Assembly: GCF_034120055.1 (NCBI RefSeq)
Contig: NZ_CP139368.1
Location: forward strand, 3,410,001 to 3,474,000
DNA length: 64,000 nucleotides
Source: Microbacterium rhizosphaerae
Lineage (GTDB): Bacteria > Actinomycetota > Actinomycetes > Actinomycetales > Microbacteriaceae
Reading direction: 5' to 3'
This document shows positions 62,201-64,000 of the stretch, piece after piece; within the stretch, counting starts at the first letter, position 1, and every line of letters starts with the position of its first letter. A program made the translations under genes and the position numbers. The notes beneath the pieces are model-generated. The model worked only from the letters and a program-made list of their open reading frames with translations, searched no databases and was not told the origin of the DNA.

Positions 62201-64000
62201 ATCGCGACGAGTGCGCGGTAGTGGTGGCCGCCGAAGGTGACATAGGCGTTGGCGGCGTAGGCGCCGTGCAGCACGAACGCGGTCGAGGTGTCGGTCGGGG
62301 CGCCGCCCAGGGCGGACTTCCAGCCCTGGGTGCCGCCGCCCGATGCCGTGTCGTCGGCGACCTGCTGGCCGCTGTCGCTGCCGCCGCCGTCCGTGGCCGT
62401 CTGCGGGTGGTCCTCGTGCCAGGTGGCGCCCTCGACCGGCGCCACGCCGGTGGAGTTCTGCTTGGCGATCCAGGTGTGTCCGCCCGGCGTGGTGACGACA
62501 TCGCCGGTCGAGTAGTGCTCCGTCGGGCTCCAGGCTCCGCGCTGGGGACCCGTCGCATCCGACGAGTACGACGACGTCGGTGCGGTGCCGATGGACCACA
62601 CCGAGACGGCGCCCGCGGCACCCACGAACCCGCCGCCGACCGACACCGCGTAGGACTGCACGTTCTTGATGCCGAGCGCGGTCACCGACACGTCGTGTCC
62701 GGCCCACACATCCGTGCCGACCGCGAGGTACGCGTTGGCGGTGATGGATGCCACGCCGATGTCCACGCCGCCCGCCGCGCCGACGAAGCCGCCCGCGACC
62801 CCGCCCGCGAAGGTGAGCGACTCGAACCGGTCGGTGGCCGTCACGATGACGTCCTGCGCGCTGTTGACGCCCGCGACGATCGTGTCGTCGCCCGTCACGA
62901 GCGGCGTGCCGTGGTCGTCGCGGTTGACCGTCGTACCGAGGTCGATGAACGCCCTGGTGGTCACCGTGAAGATGTTGACGCCGACGTTGACCGTGACGCC
63001 CACGAACCCGGCGCCGACGCCTGCGACGAGGCCGAACAGCTTCTCGTGGCTGTCCGACTGCACGATGAGTCCGCGACCGGTGCCCTGCGGGAAGCCGCTG
63101 CCCGAGATCGTGCCGCTGTCGACGCCGGAGAGCCCGGCCCCGTTCGCGAGGACGATGACGACGTTGTTCTGGCCGAGGTGCGCATCCGTCGTCTTGTCGA
63201 CGACGGCGACGCCCACGCCGACGCCGACGCCGACGTAGCCGGCGGCGATCGAAGCGGTGATGAGGATGAGCTTCGAGTCGGAGTGGGCGAAGACGCCGAT
63301 GTTGTTCCCCGCGCGCAGCGTCACGCCGTTGCCGGTCGTGGCGTTCGTGTACTCGTGGATGACGCTGACGCCGACCGTGCCGGCCACGCCGACCGTTCCG
63401 CCGCCGGCCGCCGCGTTGACGGAGATGACCGAGTCGAGCGCGTCTGCGTGGATCTCGATGTCGTCCGCCGCATTGACGATCGCGTTGGCCGCGATCGTCG
63501 CGTCGGTGTGCAGCTCCACGACCCGCACCGTGGCGGATGCTCCGACGCCGGCGCTGCCGCTGACGGCGATGGATGCCGCGATCCCGAGGGTGCGGAAGTT
63601 GTTGACGGCCGAGACCAGCACCGACTGGGTCGTCGCGGCGGCCGCGTCGTTCGTCGTGCACGCGACGTCGCCGCAGTTGATCTTCGCGCCGGCGCCGACG
63701 GTCGCGGAGGTGTGGACGGTGACGACCGCGATCGCGCCGGAGATGCTCACGGCGAAAGTTCCGCTGCCGCCCGCGGCGATGCCGATCGAGCCGAGGTAGT
63801 CGGAGTTGGATGCCGTGACCGCGACGCCCGTGAACCCGGGACGCGTGGGCGCGCTGATGGTCTGCGGGCCGAGGTCGGCGGCGGGGCCGGCGGGGAGCAT
63901 GCCCGAGGGCACGAGGCTCTGGGAGCGGCCGCTGCCGGTCGAGGTGAAGTCGATGGGGTTCGACGCCTGCGGGATGTCGCTCGCGGTGTTGCAGTCGCTG
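41254..64000 (-). CDS. giant secreted-type repeat protein: RTX, Calx-beta, CBM-like modules (5' end outside window)
   Basis: One uninterrupted minus-strand frame runs from the window edge to a TGA at 41254, more than 7,580 residues. The GTG at 63912 is only an internal codon, as coding continues upstream. From the N-terminal side it has beta-strand repeats of about 55-65 residues (64000-57000, broken by two CBM5/12-like modules) and repeats with a TGDxVxY motif (56760-55650). A haemagglutinin-like region (54900-52000) and aspartate-rich calcium-type repeats (51900-50200) come next. Calx-beta-like domains (50060-48770), GSW/DGF modules (48760-46560), RTX nonapeptide blocks (46065-43000), two lectin-like beta domains (42720-41600) and a final Calx-beta domain complete it. 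There is no LPXTG or membrane anchor at the C-terminus. A role as an adhesin or extracellular matrix protein is likely but inferred. The signal peptide would lie outside the window. Confidence 0.9.
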   Translation of the reverse strand, partial: SDCNTASDIPQASNPIDFTSTGSGRSQSLVPSGMLPAGPAADLGPQTISAPTRPGFTGVAVTASNSDYLGSIGIAAGGSGTFAVSISGAIAVVTVHTSATVGAGAKINCGDVACTTNDAAAATTQSVLVSAVNNFRTLGIAASIAVSGSAGVGASATVRVVELHTDATIAANAIVNAADDIEIHADALDSVISVNAAAGGGTVGVAGTVGVSVIHEYTNATTGNGVTLRAGNNIGVFAHSDSKLILITASIAAGYVGVGVGVGVAVVDKTTDAHLGQNNVVIVLANGAGLSGVDSGTISGSGFPQGTGRGLIVQSDSHEKLFGLVAGVGAGFVGVTVNVGVNIFTVTTRAFIDLGTTVNRDDHGTPLVTGDDTIVAGVNSAQDVIVTATDRFESLTFAGGVAGGFVGAAGGVDIGVASITANAYLAVGTDVWAGHDVSVTALGIKNVQSYAVSVGGGFVGAAGAVSVWSIGTAPTSSYSSDATGPQRGAWSPTEHYSTGDVVTTPGGHTWIAKQNSTGVAPVEGATWHEDHPQTATDGGGSDSGQQVADDTASGGGTQGWKSALGGAPTDTSTAFVLHGAYAANAYVTFGGHHYRALVAIADADQTPNLDTSRWQNADDDYRFRVTSGASQSNSTVGGSYGDSSAVSQQFTQPAPPAGITSGIYGRVHANQGVAVTARESVDVFVIAGAVAGGAGAIGVGVAILNVKGNVDAGIYGTAYVSAGAGGVSVVADLDETITIIAVTGSVGAVAIGGQILFLTDTSATKAHIDGGAAVAKATGGITVTADSNKTVSGYAIGITIALGGAGAAVSVIDISGDTLATIGSVPLGAEGAIGAITVTATDHFTPTSWAIGVVGGVGVGISGVVAIISYTGTTRAASFTTGGGVLTGGVTVKAVGDRKPIAPVTVNATSGIGAAGVTYNSATSDRDTEAELGGSVNTSGAVLVQADAHNVVDAETIGVSLAGLGIQAMIAVATVSGHTTATISGIVSGSTSITVDAVAENRTNANVIVVGVSAVGANVAFAKAEIAAGADIVAAVTNTASLTSSGSINVTARMSGANQRNEAIAHGENVGAALFGTAAIFAAQALISGATKAQLDGNVTSSASVSVTANGANDAKADLVVVAAAGLAGIAVSIADAEVRSGAVVSATSSDADNNQSISSSGKIQFTATSTNTATTTTGMGAGGALFGVSVAVPSALVAGATTASVEGNLTAGAAGVEVGATSRNTATVDIIIVSIGGLGAAAVNIADAQITSSATTQALVLSNSSVSAPGGAVDIHATATNVAEASATSLAVGGLSVSAQKSLVTIAGSTKASFGGSIPSTPTKTASLSVTAIASNDGLTDTKVVSAGLVGSVTVVVSQATVSSDTDAVIESTANTALSGAVSIDAHLVNGARGGYQNVAEGKIRGGGVSLGGSFALMSVTATVSGAVRAKLNGSVTSASSFTINADAHMDALATSDFASFGGVAMTGTETLATVSGDTIAGGDSGSAGGSGSFTVTADSTDNATATSDGPTIGLLSVDVKLPSATVSGGTKANYLGQVTSGTTASATSNSHNTATADASKIIAVGIIAVSVAYALAVVNAATEAALGGATVSGTVSVSATSDDDATAMAGGASGGALGVQLLQPDARSQGTTRAFVGNGKTVSGTGLTITAIATPDATATAKMVGLAAVADILITNPTATVSGTTEAYIGFDETVTLGSGAVTLTATRTANAGVTGTAVQVAPISLSGVTLEATTTGTIATHIDDRAHVTAGSLSMTAGGTSTPTASSTNVGVSLLGGSLVFIHTTDNTTVASYVGPSEGNAAANASDPAYVATTGGGITIATDYTAHVYADAVAAGFALLASGSYTQGTATATPTVDVYLGDRAEVRATGGNVLLDAAAVVTAIADAVGFGAAVGVTVGFIETTADLRPTVRARTLGNGVLSGPDVTVRARYNTDAAGAAIRPTYVYNSIIGDNSPTVVAPAFARASLGSAALGAGISGAKAKATNSPTIVASVGSGTSTSASGTLNVIARSLGDSQVDGYSLAAGLGVGVGLVSGTAESKGSVSAEFNGTTGTIGAANVLTFVDARALAEGRGFSGGLGAGVSIGSQDATVSPSVKALVGGTLTTSNAIVVRSDVRTSAAGIYRALALGLGAAIGSATVTATDGSQIRSAIVGSGSARSTDSNVTVEAWHNFDGTTFITANTADASVVQENFALGLSVGSADLTATAQASTKAEVEAGATVAAPKGTVLLRALAGNYADSFYRRTGGAIISAQPNANPTAIASGDTEVNLLGHVRVFDGVNSTTGAATLTLLAQSNDLSEAGIRNIGGGLIEIASSSSTAHGTPTVGVTLGGPSSVIRVSGAISAKAISSYDADASTYSATGGALNVSSFSATAWMKPTSTAKITGGASIVAGGLVTLSAQANPPLPAASDGTFDAVGGVDGTAHTITFGANHNSNTGDTVTYNTLGQPTISGLTPGRTYSIIVIDATTVQLGVVFSDSNVDTTLDTISFGTRSHGLNTGDVLLYQLVSGSPLSAIGGLTANTLYEVYKVDDHTIKLRPVGASTTTDNVNAGDVSGGKVTGTSGFHNGDYVTYHAPTTNATFTSGQVDTQWNGSAWVATTGTDTNNVYFAVDADSNNSFDDMGFSSGQIVRFYTSSVALGVTTSIGLVNGAYYWIIRKSGQSYQFADTKCHATASAADCGAGSHSVTPLSISGSGSSSIIYTITAANQAPITGLFDGHGYYVVGCPVSGCDSSGYQFSNTSGGSAIAISNSATTVDGVSFTFSGGTHTFRTEGIDFTSAGANVQKLIFAIAPVAGPGPKNEKLDGIGATVPFSAIGGDQVVSASATGGGGGAISVSTAASFAWVDATVTTTVGSGASVTGGSMQVSTDGHANAKAISSNDSGGLISVNDAQARADVRMTSTVSVESGATLTSLGALTISANGALNPYVKASSDSGGLFAGGSGGETAHIDYTTLASIAGALVSQNGTATVEAHTALYGYAQGTAELGTFAGAAKTYTDIHVGEGAPSLWGASASTRVLLSGTVTGRQVLLHSFVDPVSIEARSDTGVSAFGAGSNAKTFVYVRGTTDVVLDTTADIEGQVATQLIAEYLNWNVTSHAHARCSCFGGASNADATIDATTLAKVTGRSGSLIRTADLTVTVNQQNGTFNRDDSRSRGFLDFGDANSHGATSLSRQTFWQVRVIMLGEPNPVLEVDSAGNITNIVNVRVCDDNGHCYEDNPFTNTHTTGQLTGTTFTVDDIIYDHGAQARFLTNDLSGLGGPDGSTDGGVIWGRGGSFEFQQTWDYVKLLNASNLNMVTNIIDVVNTANSPRIDIRVDTIPPGTGVNSPGLNEAGPASSFDFDIHYRFPTTLVKIYNSCAHTCSVRQPFIRLDDYIENPIGTTWIHNESGDILSGSGHELIRTNVLDLSAPFGDIGHQSPTHANPDPERNPIEVELVKFIHPDPEFCVGYGSAPCLHDVVVTVDAGKDAVLDITTFRRTDEALTNAITVVIDHINAGDDIDVVINDSKAGNDTGALVLVEVDLYNPGTSYYGYTYYNQYNPALTDSGPLPPDSHTYQTHFRPDGTDANLAHILRALGTVAANEIDSTYEMTLRAGDDIDVCHVSVGGEEPKTCFTSSIDSGTHVVSADTTPDTTVNIVAHTDVAWTGGAAAGPVDDPGMAGDVPQIFLRTNGDITADELVGDMLVGSIISTQGDVILRSLLRILDADGRPTIDVAGRNITMYAGLAGGLGGVGLPTDFLEVDTAYGHPTGISNGVLTVDDTAGDGTTQGVYIDELTGDMPINTIYTFGTTSLSTGNVSLRTTGGSVLNARADSVDNVRGDSVDIDANGGSIGLLSKHVLVDSNRAPPFECVNLYCGNNADGTSDASLAMAGDDVGLEATGGIYYTETQKYLRLVLAHSLTGNIVLTVAESTALGEDLYLIKNGSARFAESGTRLPNQDADAPRIVPNGTVFAEQGSVELQVADDVVTHQNSQILAAKTIDIRGDYGNLDTGGTLANPTPEWGTTMILRGKIIAGCVVTAGGPGDEPMGSCAPSTNTANQTNIWGGSDADTITLGDPSGLDLVQTDAGSKTHWGDQGYIFLGSKTTVHGNATSASNTADGEDRITVWYLQSMNVLTSPAGLTAPAGYGVGAGHVLNLDGQGESDHYVVYTNGSHGNIRNDNIEVLDTGAPNDGVDDLAVYGYDAPVSANGAGKPTDDIFLMRALTCIDNETPFTTSGVPAVCGTPTETADQPAYIALLAGSGAADGGIGAYRDRTVGNEPSWMVQRITYDAAVNGRITVYGMGGNDAFYVDDTRATMTLDGGAGDDTFQIGQIFGSKRDATEGALLPADTFPALVPTTRGWLSPGPHAPLLASGGTGNDSFTVYSNQAEIQLNGDDDNDLFVVRAFAIAAVCDTDANGDGICDIKDVTFTPAGGVFPIDGGAGDLDGVVNGICTLASGIRLDNNGDKVCNNADAHITYNHLVGSNIDLDNTMWQDDVIPRDANNVAVPVIGLGFSTSRPLDIRAGGGDDEVQYNVNAPVNVDGGTGFDKLVVLGTEFADDFVITDKAIYGAGLNVKYTTVEVVEVDGLEGDDQFFVLSTAYGVAYRVIGGLGSDQISVAGDVTTDIVTRELEGLSGSVNHMVTSLDPRYNGIVVDGVAYNLATPDKGVVVITETGSSTSVREGTTTGPITQVDSYKVHLSHAPAANVYVTVSAAGSPSEEANNTLQNPTGYGLTDGIGDTIWLCVGTGALGECSQKSDFQRHYVRNGQIVDDAGRAVVLTFTNGDWAADQYVYIWAVDDPRSEGDRTVVIQHSVISADKSFDGAAVRQVNVTVYDNDTPGVYAVHVAPSPTCTAATPNLCALDDRGIVIEGDATTRLNDQVLVQLAKDPGALTVTVKITMDADSQRLLQILDPGLGSRWVKHTDTTGTWYELSFDGTNWNSPVLLTLQARENSVADDPTVAVINWGQGGTITTSYRFPNLRSGNQRSDVLVYDDESANVVIIPTGTDTVVQQCGNAACTIPGPSDGYFIRLTTQPHLPVPNTPPYTPTDVKIAIMPDGLVDVTAICDANGANCTPISPAQYAIIGGDVQSRVFLGNLSFSGSTVTRVNGSDTGSFIDEGLKAGMRISLGACGGTIYTILSVAADGKSFTTTTPLVGCTGTVSGTTVNAVTRQGAWDGAGSIAITLGDDGKNHWRLTRNAGSWLVDGFLEGQWVKVCDAANNCVRVKIQNIRGTNATLDNELEFRPTDYDSLVGLGAGPYTVTRIAAQITFTGANWSTQQFVQLTADLGYYQPITRTGVKTFPASQHLLNRLRGPLAVEGGPSGADRSLQLGLKLPGEKDTQLFAIAQQAPESTQIDVLNIYNDDSVANTWGAMTSTTLRGFGMARDLDFGVVTGPTFGEPVVNGHVVFPGGISFGSVAVVDGQYTTDGGKSTIEVLNLFLGSGNDRLDIQGTLQPDVAVKLTGTVVLAVQGAGAGIPSGTTHRLSRPSPFDFKAQGFLAGQTVMIGATKFLVTGFGDDDPSDTTDNTVMYLKLVSGVAPTGTSVQTVTASDAVVKGGIAAGNATGALTITPNAQGDGGTVTRASGSWILDGFVVGQLVMIDGLPGSWRLTAVTALTLTLQRGDLVAGTIALPVALPASASVFVPGPHGGITTVHGGGNTPLQNVFSMTRSSIGGQFALTRLDGLPWAFNGMLPGSGFVAGDPYLHQYQHVQLIGENFTRMILGFADVDCLSLGITDPYPGCGKGSVMLLSGPLPGTGGALPAATALTDARIAVPTPITVTAQMNVHTSSLELKTGTWAALGFTRAGMQVKVSAFAGPFTISGFSADGRTMFFANTAWAPSMHLVGGLQVWEWPTLTVTTWDETLPTTAIMIGGDVITVCNRAASTLLFGIDVNGDGTPESRVACDQTHTAGPGSPLVVYGDTSQDGIWYSGIPGDTRGMEFGPKPFDPFTNIPDAQNEDDEWVFGLAHWHGVAGNDIIDGSGLFAELAPTNLPTVGFTAYGGLGDDLIIGSQAGDYLAGGSGDDEIRGGRGADQIYGDSGVNVNVLTRALDIAIVNRSPLPSVTGAGVIPNGTTIIPVAGGIPGVVDDLLVAGSDLIYGEGAPGLGLGSTTVVAGPDSANDDIVFGDHGVVVQNVADPNEPDPRLQRIQTTDISTLISIASANLDKGADDVIFGGLGRDVLIGGAGNDMIDGDQADDLVLGDAAALLRTDYLSLRFQTLCGTLMYSRSDFPSMCGGSWNEANSGQLLVDGIQRTYRDPDGAPWWAEYDVTNLYHDLASDQGTKWAATFGNDYLAGGEGNDMVFGQLGNDVIQGDGGIDKAYKRWIDAAVIAPTDAVAYHVGASRTPDGCLGTAGHLVCDYTGLLVVVPSAEAATDGEDYIEGNAGNDVIFGNLGQDDIVGGSSDFFSLTTPDLRPDGVPFLDALGNRVQSLAYVPGLSDRGADIIFGGAGSQVGIDNQVSGTASTPSTAGGILGDGTLPKDMHARDADTIVGDNGDIIRIVGINHNDINPNGVVGQANYVTFVYDNYGGQRLVVRGVTLLDYTPGGPDFVPANFGLPAQGTCNGSPTQPTCSVPLDTSYGSWKTSQIGGRDEVHGESGDDTVYTGADSDIIYGDAQNDDLIGGWGNDWISGGTGDDGILGDDGRLFTSRNSSTGVGGCTGNATGTCYSEPLYGISALLPTDPDTKASNGNVLNEFIYTPGQVQAAIINVKDALNKAADLTPYNLGSDVDAGLHHVADQPLFDANNSDDIIFGGWGDDAIHGGAGDDAISGSEAIGAGQAGYTAGGFIQHFDVTYNPDGIVYIDFAHPWNPGDVLHFGDDTNPWHANNHNSVRLGEFYLYNEYDPRREIRFDTTGAVWGCTAYTPSGHTCTAAPPATSFPYLFFLNNEDLTGNLYTGATGQGACVAVDNQGNCTAWNANQRTDGNDVIFGDLGNDWMVGGTGQDTIWAGWGNDLSNADDDMHSGCAVMANNGTCTTPGDTYLNDVPDGVNSSFQDRVFGGAGLDILIANTGGDRLIDWVGEFNSYLVPFSTFGIATVSRQVDPWLPEFLYALSRSQGADPTRATDTGDDPVRNGEPNGELGLITQHDHGQWQTQTGGPTDPQAGNIPGGRRDTVRGADFNDGTLQGFATASGTFTVSSGQLKVTATDTTSDAVAVWYDDVYKTVYYELSAKISMDKPTGGWKGNAFVIFDYFGPTDFKFAGVDQSINKMVIGHRDANGWWYDAQGTVPGGVKSNTFYDLNVIVNGLVVTVTLSGQNAFSYTFAPRVMPNGDKVALNKGLAGFGSNQAHGIFDNIALTVIQPAITIDRTDYFEGSGGTIQTAVSGTFATTAGRYEGTAGAGGVAASLVGVPTTGGTVPKAFDPNAYVNLTSTFRATGFSGFMFDWYSAGDYKFVAIDVAGQRIVIGHVSRGTRVIDAAIAQTITAGTSYVLDIVLKATVVTVTFNGQVLTSYVFNSPLADGLQGVFGTGTGTVVSIDDYRLRTDELAYAGAPPPAPALAITSATSVKKPTSGTTTATLTVTLSAPATTATKVYWSIDPTSTAVAGIDYTGPTSGYVIIPAGSTTATITFTIPSTARSGRSFIVRLTPDPAYNISKPVGTVSIT
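43000..46065 (-). repeat. RTX-type calcium-binding nonapeptide repeats
   Basis: At least seven blocks of GGxGxDxLx repeats are spread over this stretch. Examples are GGLGDDLIIG, GGAGNDMIDGDQADDLVLGD, GGEGNDMVFGQLGNDVIQGD, GGWGNDWISGGTGDDGILGD and GGAGDDAISG. They are interrupted by non-repetitive segments of 50-150 residues, some with paired cysteines. Such repeats form calcium-loaded beta rolls. Confidence 0.93.
46560..48760 (-). repeat. GSW-DGF repeat modules within the giant protein
   Basis: A unit of about 60-80 residues recurs: TRNAGSWLVDGFLEGQWVKV, TRASGSWILDGFVVGQLVMI, TRLDGLPWAFNGMLPGSGF and TGTWAALGFTRAGMQVKV. Each is followed by a short beta stretch ending in a hydrophobic Leu/Phe-rich strand. 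I do not recognise the family. Confidence 0.65.
48770..50060 (-). repeat. Calx-beta-like domains within the giant protein
   Basis: SVREGTTTG, VDSYKVHLSHAPAANVYVTV and VNVTVYDNDTPG outline one domain. GIVIEGDATTRLNDQVLVQL with VLVYDDESANVVII outlines a second, and GYFIRLTTQPHLPVP suggests a third, less certain one. Calx-beta domains bind calcium and stiffen long surface proteins. Confidence 0.7.
55650..56760 (-). repeat. TGDxVxY repeat modules within the giant protein
   Basis: Four to six units follow the plan Asn/His-x-Gly-Asp-x-Val-x-Tyr, a short loop, Gly-Leu, then Tyr-x-Val and Val/Thr-x-Leu. Examples are TGDTVTYNTLGQPTISGLTP, TGDVLLYQLVSGSPLSAIGG and NGDYVTYHA. Confidence 0.65.
62145..62545 (-). 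other. two CBM5/12-like modules within the giant protein
   Basis: AWSPTEHYSTGDVVTTPGG followed by HTWIAKQNSTGVAPVEGATW, and HGAYAANAYVTFGGHHYRAL followed by NLDTSRWQN, match the chitin-binding pattern of a Tyr, Gly-Asp-x-Val, an aromatic and a closing Trp. The second lacks the Gly-Asp pair. They interrupt the beta-repeat array. Confidence 0.55.

Noticed and set aside
63870..63912. Start codon of the giant gene at 63912
   Set aside because: The frame continues open to the window edge (reading ...NPIDFTSTGSGRSQSLV...), and no signal peptide follows 63912, so the true start is outside.

Overview
The window is high-GC DNA with short intergenic gaps, frequent 4-nt start/stop overlaps, many GTG starts and no RNA gene that I can see. 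Menaquinone synthesis, an F420-type oxidoreductase, PadR/GntR/TetR regulators and a DUF58-MoxR operon all point to an actinobacterium, most likely Microbacteriaceae (Microbacterium-like). This placement rests on gene content and style, not on a marker gene.

Layout. 1-6166: a truncated alpha/beta hydrolase, an FprA-type ferredoxin/NADP reductase, a polyprenyl diphosphate synthase, menG, and a TetR regulator divergent from a flavin amine oxidase. 6278-11090: a compact minus-strand operon DUF402 - DUF4129 - membrane protein - MoxR ATPase - DUF58 - membrane protein. 11133-12404: menF. 12439-14584: an NCS1-type nucleobase permease and its likely GntR regulator. 14671-14850: a 60-bp tandem repeat. 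14865-17984: PadR - permease-prefix membrane protein - ABC ATPase - ABC permease, a drug-efflux style operon. 18061-25271: PPK2 kinase, menD, PLDc_N membrane protein, DUF4229 protein, menA, VOC protein, menE, menB. 25363-28889: a lipoprotein coupled to a 998-residue polypeptide that appears to be a whole ECF importer (EcfT-EcfA-EcfA-EcfS). 28912-34285: an NADP-binding F420-reductase-like protein, B12-dependent methionine synthase metH and an LLM oxidoreductase. 34496-35485: menC. 35486-41181: a TetR regulator divergent from an MMPL transporter (with a degenerate ABC-ATPase-like tail) and a YhgE/Pip protein. 41254-64000: one giant minus-strand gene (more than 7,580 codons in view, 5' end outside the window) encoding a secreted-looking repeat protein with beta repeats, CBM5/12-like modules, Calx-beta-like domains, RTX calcium-binding repeats and lectin-like C-terminal domains. 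No gap between genes exceeds about 280 bases.

How the parts work together. Eight genes serve menaquinone: menF, menD, menE, menB, menC, menA, menG and the side-chain synthase. They are scattered over 33 kb among unrelated genes, and most have their own promoter. Most first genes of transcription units show a TANNNT hexamer exactly 6-7 nt before the start codon, the signature of leaderless transcripts. Lipoprotein plus ECF importer next to metH suggests corrinoid uptake serving methionine synthesis.

Most unusual features: the single-chain ECF importer, dispersed palindromic repeats translated in frame as linkers inside the ECF protein and MetH, the MMPL/pseudo-ABC fusion, overlapping back-to-back leaderless promoters, and the giant RTX/Calx-beta protein.
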